Origin: Humisphaera sp.
Lineage (GTDB): Bacteria; Planctomycetota; Phycisphaerae; Tepidisphaerales; Tepidisphaeraceae
DNA length: 8,428 bases
Direction of reading: 5' to 3'
Assembly (NCBI GenBank): GCA_025351525.1
Contig: JANXVV010000504.1
Span: 1 to 8,428, forward strand
The notes under the pieces are model-generated. The model was not told the origin of the DNA. It searched no databases and saw only the letters and a program-made list of their open reading frames with translations. Position numbers and translations under genes: made by a program. Each line of letters opens with the position of its first letter. The first letter of the stretch is position 1. Below, one piece after another: positions 1-5,183 of this stretch.

Positions 1-2
1 CG

Positions 3-90
3 GGGTGCCACAGGTCGCCATACTCCGAGACCTGTTTCTTCCGGGAGTCCCAAGAGCACAGGTCTCGGAGTACCGCGAACTGTGGCACCC
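3..90. repeat. BIME-like nested inverted repeat
   Basis: Two 33-base arms, at 3-35 and 58-90, are reverse complements with only 3 mismatches, around a 22-base spacer. The left arm also folds on itself: ACAGGTC (10-16) pairs with GACCTGT (29-35). The right arm has a similar internal pairing, ACAGGT (58-63) with AACTGT (78-83), with one imperfect pair. Two small hairpins facing each other in inverted orientation is the layout of REP/BIME elements. The repeat begins at the edge of the window, so the element may be longer. It could also act as a strong terminator for a gene to the left. That it is a dispersed repeat is inference. Confidence 0.7.
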
Positions 91-278
91 ACCCTGGACG
101 CGGAAGTTATTGTGGTCCTGCTTCAAAGGCATTTTCCGAATGCGAAAGCTCCGGCAAACGCCCATCCACCCATTCAGTTATCGGCCCCAAATAATCGCTA
201 AAGTTCTCCCGATTTAGCTGTCCACACACTTATCCACAGACTTGTCCCCTTTTGACGTGGCGTTCAGGCATCATCGCA
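91..278. other. Intergenic stretch without a supported gene
   Basis: No reading frame here looks like a protein gene. The only ORF (5-217, plus strand) runs through the inverted repeat and has no recognisable domain. The AT content rises towards the middle (about 180-215). A small hairpin, GCATT (129-133) with AATGC (139-143), is the only structure I see besides the DnaA-box-like sequences listed separately. Confidence 0.6.
220..238 (+). promoter_or_regulatory. Perfect DnaA-box 9-mer with a near-match beside it
   Basis: TTATCCACA at 230-238 equals the strongest E. coli-type DnaA box. One base upstream, TGTCCACAC (220-228) is a weaker look-alike on the same strand. One perfect 9-mer in 8.4 kb can occur by chance, though its intergenic position makes that a little less likely. 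It could be an isolated DnaA-binding or titration site. Nothing else here (dnaA, dnaN, an AT-rich unwinding element with many boxes) supports a replication origin. Confidence 0.3.
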
Positions 279-395
279 ATGCGAGGAATTATTGCCACAG
301 ATAAACACGGATAAGATCAAAATTTAGAATGCTGATTTCCGATCCGTTTTTATCAGTGCTTATCCGTGTCCATCCGCGGCAAATATTCTTCGCAT
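279..395. repeat. Long imperfect inverted repeat at the 3' end of the 395-2839 gene
   Basis: Arms of 37 bases (279-315 and 359-395) are reverse complements with 7 mismatches. The inner 24 bases (292-315 / 359-382) differ only by four A/G transitions. In a minus-strand transcript all four become G.U wobble pairs, so that RNA would form a nearly continuous stem. The spacer holds a further small stem, CTGAT (332-336) with ATCAG (352-356). The outer edge falls on the stop codon of the minus-strand gene, so the hairpin can act as its transcription end or a 3' stabiliser. The core resembles a 'CCACAGATAAACACGG' type repeat that I recall as common between genes in planctomycetes and some other phyla; that recollection is unchecked. 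Confidence 0.7.
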
Positions 396-2839
396 CAATC
401 GAACCAGGCGATTTTTTTGGGGACGGGATCGTCTTTGATCCATGCGGAGGCAATGCGCTGGGTTGAGAACGGCGTGGCGAATGCCGCGGTGGCCGACTGC
501 ACCGGGGGGGAGGCCGGCGCGGTGAACAGCGGGAGGGTGCGCAGGTTATTTAAGCGCACGGTGATGACATCGGTGTTGGTGACTTGCCCGCTGCGGTTGT
601 AGTCGACCACCGAAGTGATTGTGGCGGCGGTGTTAATCTTGATCCTTGCGGCGATGGCATCGGTGTTGTTCACGACCGCGCTGTTCGCGTGCATGCCGGA
701 GCAACCGACCAGATTTCCGAAGTAGAACACATCGGGCGAAGCCAGTCCGGTGTTGGCATCGGCGAGCATCGTGATGCGCAGCCATTTGTTGCGGATGGAC
801 AGATCGGGAAAGAGGATTTCGATACGATCCGATCCCCCCGCGCCCATCGTCGGTCGGAGGGTGACTGAATTCGGGGCCGGGGCGGCGGTCCAGGTGGCGG
901 CATCGGTGCTGACATCGAAGTTGAAATCGGTGGCAGTGAGCGCGGCCCCATTGCCCAGGGAATTCACGTCGGCCATCAGGCCGTTGATGCCTTTGTCGTA
1001 GCTGGTGTAGTTGGAGAATGTGGCGGATTGACCGGGCAGCAGGGCGGATTTATCGGGGGCGATGGCTCCATCGTCGGCGGCATTGGCGGCGACGTTGGTG
1101 CCGTCGAAAAAGCTGTTGTTGTAAAAAATCGAACGGCCGGCGATCGTCGCTGCCACCGCATTCTGGTGATCGGCGAAGTTGAGGTTCGCCGCGCCCACCG
1201 TGCCGTTTCCCGCCAGTTGCCCCGCGCGCGGCACGGTGATGGCAGCGGTGTACACATCGAGTTGATGGAGCGTGCCATTGGGGTTGTCGCCGGTGCTGTT
1301 GGAATTGTCGGCCCACGCGGGCATGAAGGTGCCGGATTGAAACGCCAGCGCCGTGTAGTCGCCCAGATCGTACGCGCCGGCCGCGGCCGCGCCGTTGGAA
1401 GCACCGGTGGAAATTTGCAGATTCGCGGAAAAACTTTGCCCGCCATCTGAGCTGATCGCGCCGAAGACTTGCGCATTCACGTTGCCGCCGTCGTTCCGCG
1501 CGTCTTCCCAGGTCACCGCGACGGTTCCCGTCGTCTGATCGATCGCGATGCGCGGTAAAAATTGCGAACGATTGGTGGCGTCATCATTCACCCGCAGCGG
1601 GGCGCTCCAGGTGGATCCGCTGTCGTCGGAATATTTCACAAAGATGTTGGTGTCCGCGCTGCCGACGGACACCGCATCGGTATAGACGAGATAGACCCGG
1701 CCATTGTGCGCGCCGCTGCTGCGATCCCAGGCCAATCCCGTTTCGGCATCAATCGAGCGATGGGCCTGCGCGGGGATGTAATCGAAATCCCCCACGTTGG
1801 TAGTCAGCGAAATGCGCTGGGCGGCAAAGGGCATCGGCCCCAGACCATCCGGGTCGACATTCGTGTAAATCCGGCTCGGCCCGTTGCCGGTGTTGGTCTG
1901 CTGATAGACGACCATCACCTGCCCCTGCGGCCCGACGGCGATGTCTCCATAACTTCCCACGCCGCCCGGCACGGCCACCTGCGTCGAAAATGCGCTCGCC
2001 GATCCAAGCCCGGTGATCTGTGCGCCGGCGACCTGAATCCCATCGGTGGTGCCGTTGTTCTGCTGATTCCACGTCAACCACAAAGTATTGCCGACCCCGT
2101 TCTGTCCCGGCCCGACCGCCAGTGAGGATTGATCGATGCTGATCGAGCCGAGCGTTGCGAGCAGCGTAAAACTTTGCCCGCCGTTCACGCTGCGGAGGAC
2201 GATGATCTTCGTCGCGTCGGAGTTCATGTAGGTGGCGTAGAGATTGCCATACGCATCCCATATCACCGCCGGATCGCAGCACACGCGCGGCAGCCCGTCC
2301 GTGCCATCCGCCAACCGATAGCGGGTCCATGACGCGCCGCCGTCCGAGCTGTAGGCGGCTTCCATCGCACCGTCGATGTCGATGATCGAAGTTTCAAACA
2401 CGCGGTTCGGATTCGACGGGTCAATCGCCAGCGCCACCTCCGCATGATTGCCGGTGGATCGGCTGATGTTGACGTTTGCCGCCACGACCGGCGCGCCGAG
2501 GGGCTGTGTTGAAGTATATCCCGATGGCACCACCTGCCCGATGATGAAGTTCTTGCCCGGGGGAACGGCGAACGAATAATTCCCGATCGCATCGCTGGTA
2601 GTATTCGGCTCGCCGCCGTTGTAAATCCCATCCGCGTTGTAGTCGATGTACAATGCCACCCCGGCAATCCCCGGCTCGCCGGCATCGCGTAGGCCATTCT
2701 GATTCAGATCGCTGAACACCGTTCCAGAAAGCGTCGACAGCAGGGTGCGACGCTCCATCGATTCGACGACGAACCGAATCGCCTTGCGGCATCCGCAGCG
2801 TTTGGAGTCGGGGAGATCGGGATGCGTCTTCCTTCGCAT
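395..2839 (-). CDS. Exported Asp-box (sialidase-like propeller) protein with SdrD-like and dockerin-like domains
   Basis: Protein of 814 residues, substrate unknown. A basic N-terminus leads to a planctomycete-type MERRTLLS motif (28-35), with no ordinary signal peptide. An SdrD-like calcium-binding domain follows (about 37-112), with acidic loops near 43-55 and 65-77. Residues about 130-535 look like a BNR/sialidase-type propeller. It has four Asp boxes: SSDGGASW (164-171), SVNGGQSF (217-224), SDDSGSTW (404-411) and SSDGGQSF (463-470). I did not identify sialidase catalytic residues, so enzyme activity is not claimed. Residues about 540-710 are a module typical of planctomycete exported proteins. 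A dockerin-like repeat with VDYNRSGQVTNTD (745-757) follows, then a short basic-acidic tail. The start is constrained: an in-frame TGA lies directly before this ATG, and no Shine-Dalgarno sequence is visible. It is probably a separate transcript from the gene to its right, given 246 bases and two hairpins between them. Likely surface or extracellular; role unknown. Confidence 0.85.
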   Translation of the reverse strand: MRRKTHPDLPDSKRCGCRKAIRFVVESMERRTLLSTLSGTVFSDLNQNGLRDAGEPGIAGVALYIDYNADGIYNGGEPNTTSDAIGNYSFAVPPGKNFIIGQVVPSGYTSTQPLGAPVVAANVNISRSTGNHAEVALAIDPSNPNRVFETSIIDIDGAMEAAYSSDGGASWTRYRLADGTDGLPRVCCDPAVIWDAYGNLYATYMNSDATKIIVLRSVNGGQSFTLLATLGSISIDQSSLAVGPGQNGVGNTLWLTWNQQNNGTTDGIQVAGAQITGLGSASAFSTQVAVPGGVGSYGDIAVGPQGQVMVVYQQTNTGNGPSRIYTNVDPDGLGPMPFAAQRISLTTNVGDFDYIPAQAHRSIDAETGLAWDRSSGAHNGRVYLVYTDAVSVGSADTNIFVKYSDDSGSTWSAPLRVNDDATNRSQFLPRIAIDQTTGTVAVTWEDARNDGGNVNAQVFGAISSDGGQSFSANLQISTGASNGAAAAGAYDLGDYTALAFQSGTFMPAWADNSNSTGDNPNGTLHQLDVYTAAITVPRAGQLAGNGTVGAANLNFADHQNAVAATIAGRSIFYNNSFFDGTNVAANAADDGAIAPDKSALLPGQSATFSNYTSYDKGINGLMADVNSLGNGAALTATDFNFDVSTDAATWTAAPAPNSVTLRPTMGAGGSDRIEILFPDLSIRNKWLRITMLADANTGLASPDVFYFGNLVGCSGMHANSAVVNNTDAIAARIKINTAATITSVVDYNRSGQVTNTDVITVRLNNLRTLPLFTAPASPPVQSATAAFATPFSTQRIASAWIKDDPVPKKIAWFD

Positions 2840-2998
2840 TCAGTCAAGGATATCAGACGAACCATTGCCGATGCAATGCCGATCTTGGCAGGGATGGTTC
2901 TGTAACGCGCAGGGTGTAAGGCATTGGGATAGTTGGGATGAGTGTGAGGTGCTGATCGGCAGCTCCAGGAGTTGGCAATGTATTTTTTAGCGGCTGTG
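2840..2998. other. Upstream region of the Asp-box protein gene
   Basis: No gene is supported. An imperfect dyad at 2946-2965, centred on TGCTGATCGGCA (2950-2961), lies about 107 bases upstream of the minus-strand ATG and could be an operator. Just upstream of the start, the minus strand reads TTGCAT, then 17 bases, then ATATCC. This is a weak -35/-10 match that would give a very short leader. Both are tentative. Confidence 0.25.
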
Positions 2999-3044
2999 CC
3001 GAAGGCACGCGTTTTTTCCTACCTCGAAAAACGCGTGCTTTCGG
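2999..3044. terminator. 18-bp hairpin between the two minus-strand genes
   Basis: Arms at 2999-3016 and 3027-3044 are reverse complements with one mismatch (G.U on the plus-strand RNA), around a 10-base loop. The stem contains GCACGCG and an A5/T5 run next to the loop. It lies 42 bases past the stop codon of the 3086-4969 gene, so it could end that transcript. No U-run follows the stem in the minus direction, so it is not a textbook intrinsic terminator and may instead be a repeat-derived hairpin. Confidence 0.5.
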
Positions 3045-3053
3045 GGCGGAAGC

Positions 3054-3073
3054 GGCGGCGGGGGACCGCCGCC
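3054..3073 (-). terminator. GC-only 8-bp hairpin just after the 3086-4969 stop codon
   Basis: GGCGGCGG (3054-3061) pairs perfectly with CCGCCGCC (3066-3073) around a 4-base loop, 12 bases past the TAG stop of the minus-strand gene. There is no U-tract. It may pause or end transcription, or protect the 3' end, together with the longer hairpin at 2999-3044. Confidence 0.45.
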
Positions 3074-3085
3074 CTCCAGACGGCT

Positions 3086-4969
3086 CTATTTCGCCACCGC
3101 CGTCACGGTTTTATCGAGCTGCGCTTCGACCACTTGCGCCTTGGCCGCATCGCCCGACTGCTTCAATTTCTCGACGTACATCTTACCGACGCGATACCAG
3201 TTCGACTGGGTCATGAATTGCCCGGCCATCTCCTGCGGCGCTTTCGTGCGGCCCCAGGCCTGCTCATACAGCACCACCACCTTGTCCGATCGATTGGAAC
3301 TCACCAGCATCTTCTCCGCGCCCTTCAGTGCGTCGATCACAAAAGGACCGGCGTTGGCGTAACGCTGAATCACATCCATGTAGCAGATGCCGGCTTTGTC
3401 CGTCTCCTTCCGGGCGTCCCACATCGCCGCTTCGTTCATGCGGATGTTGGCGGCCAGATCGAACCGCGTTTTAAACATTGCGAAAAGATTGCCCCACAAC
3501 TGATCCTGCTCTTTGGGATCGGCAATCGTGGCAATCATCGGCGATAAAACCGCGAGCGTGAAATCGGGATATTTTTTCGCACCCAGCCGCATCAGCAAAT
3601 CCGCCCAACGACGTTTGTCGGACAGCGAAAGTTTGTTCGCCATCGCCATCTCGCGCACCCCGAACCATGCCGCCGCATAACCGGTGGATTGATGGAGCGC
3701 GGCGTCGAGCAATGCCTGTTCCATGGCGGTGTCGGCTTTTCGAGCGGTGGGGCGGATCGAACCGGCGACGAGATTTTCAGGAATCGCCCCTTGCAGCGAC
3801 CCTGATTTTTCCAACTCCATCAATCGCTCGGCGGCATCCGTGAGCGCGACGGCGTTCTGCCGATCGACGGATTTGGTGCCGATCAATTCACCCAGCAGCG
3901 AGACATACGCATCGGGAATGTTCTTGCGGGTCTGCGGGTCCATCACATTCCCGCGCACCCCGCGATACGCTTCATAGCGGCCGCTGTCGAAATTCCACCA
4001 GCCCGCTGACCCGTTGGTCTGCAGGAACCCGACCCACGCATGACCGACTTCACCCGAGGCTCCGACGGTATACGCCGTCGGCACCCCGATCGACTTGCCG
4101 ACTTCCGTCGCGAAATACGCCTGATCCGCACACACCCCGCCGAACTGCAGTATGTTCGGCAGCGAGAAGCCCATCTGCGTCACTTTTTTGACCGTGCCTT
4201 TGCGGAACGCATCGTAGTCGTACTTGATGTCGAAGAACCGCTTGCCGACTTCCTTATCGCCACCGTATTTGGCAAGGGCCCAGTTCATCTCATCAAGGCT
4301 GCCGGTGGTGTCGACGACATACACCAGCAGTTCCGCCGGCACATTGCGAATGCCGAAAAACATGCGGCTTTCGTTCTTCACGTAATAGTCAAAAATCCCC
4401 ACCGGATCGACGGCCCTGGCGGTGTTCTCGTTGATATGCCGCTCGAACGGCTTCTGATGCACCACGCAAATCGCCGCTGCGAGGGTGGCGTATTTATCGA
4501 GCAATTCGGCGCGCTTCTGGCGCAGTTGATCGAGCATTCCATAAGCGCCGCGCGGGTCTTCGCCAGGCCGAATCAAAAATACCAGCGTATTGGCCAGGTT
4601 CGGATTGTTTCGCAGCAACTTCAGCAGGTCGATCCGTTTGTCGTCCGGCACGTGCTTCAGTTGTTGTACAAGTCGCAGCGAGAAGTCCGCTTCCCGCATC
4701 GCATCGGGTCGATCTTCCGGCCCGTACAACACGGTCTGATCGAACAACTCCGTCAATGTCTTCAGCGCCGTCGCCCCATCCCCGCCTGCCTGATAGGCGT
4801 TCAGTGCCGCCGCAGTTTGATCTTTTACGACATGGGCATAACTCACCTTCGCTTTGGCGGCCATTGTGCCCGTCGCCCCCGGCGCATCGGCGGCACCGGC
4901 ATTTCCCAACCGCGCAAAAACCATCAACGACAAAATCCCACCGATGATCGATCTTGACATCCACCGCAT
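3086..4969 (-). CDS. Exported transglutaminase-like protein
   Basis: Protein of 627 residues. It starts with basic residues, a hydrophobic segment (about 8-20) and an Ala/Gly-rich site around GNAGAADA (22-29). This is a Sec signal peptide with likely cleavage near residue 26, so the protein is periplasmic or secreted. The central region carries a transglutaminase-like Cys-His-Asp triad: C280 in FGGVCADQAYFATEVG, H310 in GEVGHAWVGF and D328 in WWNFDSGRY, in the order and spacing of that papain-like fold. Such proteins may be peptidases, cross-linking enzymes or inactive relatives; the sequence does not tell which. The N-terminal 40-260 region and C-terminal 375-627 region look helical, and the C-terminus may contain TPR-like repeats. 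The start is well supported by AAGGAG six bases upstream. No partner gene is visible; it diverges from pfaD and is followed by two hairpins. The fold call is firm, the function open. Confidence 0.85.
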   Translation of the reverse strand: MRWMSRSIIGGILSLMVFARLGNAGAADAPGATGTMAAKAKVSYAHVVKDQTAAALNAYQAGGDGATALKTLTELFDQTVLYGPEDRPDAMREADFSLRLVQQLKHVPDDKRIDLLKLLRNNPNLANTLVFLIRPGEDPRGAYGMLDQLRQKRAELLDKYATLAAAICVVHQKPFERHINENTARAVDPVGIFDYYVKNESRMFFGIRNVPAELLVYVVDTTGSLDEMNWALAKYGGDKEVGKRFFDIKYDYDAFRKGTVKKVTQMGFSLPNILQFGGVCADQAYFATEVGKSIGVPTAYTVGASGEVGHAWVGFLQTNGSAGWWNFDSGRYEAYRGVRGNVMDPQTRKNIPDAYVSLLGELIGTKSVDRQNAVALTDAAERLMELEKSGSLQGAIPENLVAGSIRPTARKADTAMEQALLDAALHQSTGYAAAWFGVREMAMANKLSLSDKRRWADLLMRLGAKKYPDFTLAVLSPMIATIADPKEQDQLWGNLFAMFKTRFDLAANIRMNEAAMWDARKETDKAGICYMDVIQRYANAGPFVIDALKGAEKMLVSSNRSDKVVVLYEQAWGRTKAPQEMAGQFMTQSNWYRVGKMYVEKLKQSGDAAKAQVVEAQLDKTVTAVAK

Positions 4970-4975
4970 CTGTAG

Positions 4976-4981
4976 CTCCTT
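4976..4981 (-). promoter_or_regulatory. Shine-Dalgarno AAGGAG of the transglutaminase-like gene
   Basis: On the minus strand AAGGAG ends six bases before the ATG at 4969. It fixes that start over the nearby internal Met at codon 4 and keeps the full signal peptide. Confidence 0.8.
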
Positions 4982-5166
4982 GTCCGATGTTCGGAAGCCC
5001 GCACCACAATTTAAATTGAACCAGTACCTGCGTGACGAACTGCTGAACGATTAGGAATTATCCATTCTATGATGGAGAAGACAACCGGTTTCTCTCGATT
5101 TCATTCAGTGACACTTCAACCGCCCGCATTGACTTAACGCGGGATTCCGCGAAAGTCTATGCTTTC

Positions 5167-5173
5167 GGGAAGG
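5167..5173 (+). promoter_or_regulatory. Weak Shine-Dalgarno for the GTG start of pfaD
   Basis: GGGAAGG lies ten bases before GTG 5184. An in-frame TGA at 5130-5132 rules out ATG or GTG starts further upstream. The alternative is ATG 5247 (residue 22), which has GGGGAG (5237-5242) four bases before it and sits right at the start of the conserved GWWQGG. The two starts cannot be separated here. Confidence 0.4.
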
Positions 5174-5183
5174 TTGTCGAACG

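Larger units (their letters stand above)
4970..5183. promoter_or_regulatory. Divergent intergenic/promoter region
   Basis: These 214 bases separate two divergent genes and must hold both promoters. A perfect 12-bp palindrome, CAATTTAAATTG (5007-5018), lies 38 bases upstream of the minus-strand gene and could be an operator or part of a -10 region (TAAATT). For the plus strand, TATGAT (5068-5073) is a fair -10 element with only a poor -35 upstream. TTGACT (5129-5134) resembles a -35 but has no good -10 at the usual distance. A 5-bp hairpin, CGCGG/CCGCG (5138-5151), sits just before the pfaD ribosome-binding site. The individual promoter calls are weak. Confidence 0.35.

Noticed and set aside
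5..217. 70-residue plus-strand ORF at the left edge
   Set aside because: It runs through the inverted repeat, has no recognisable domain, and its codons follow the repeat rather than a protein pattern.
220..395. Possible replication origin
   Set aside because: Only one perfect DnaA box, no AT-rich unwinding element and no dnaA or dnaN nearby.
279..395. CRISPR-like repeat
   Set aside because: It is a single inverted repeat, not evenly spaced direct repeats with unique spacers.
1562..2125. 187-residue plus-strand ORF opposite the Asp-box gene
   Set aside because: Antisense shadow with no recognisable motif; the minus frame carries the Asp boxes.
395..2839. Calling the Asp-box protein a sialidase enzyme
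   Set aside because: Asp boxes are structural and occur in many non-enzymatic propellers; I could not place the catalytic Arg triad or the Tyr/Glu pair.
4040..4957. 305-residue plus-strand ORF antisense to the transglutaminase-like gene
   Set aside because: It lies wholly opposite a gene with clear catalytic motifs, signal peptide and Shine-Dalgarno sequence. Long antisense frames are expected in GC-rich DNA.
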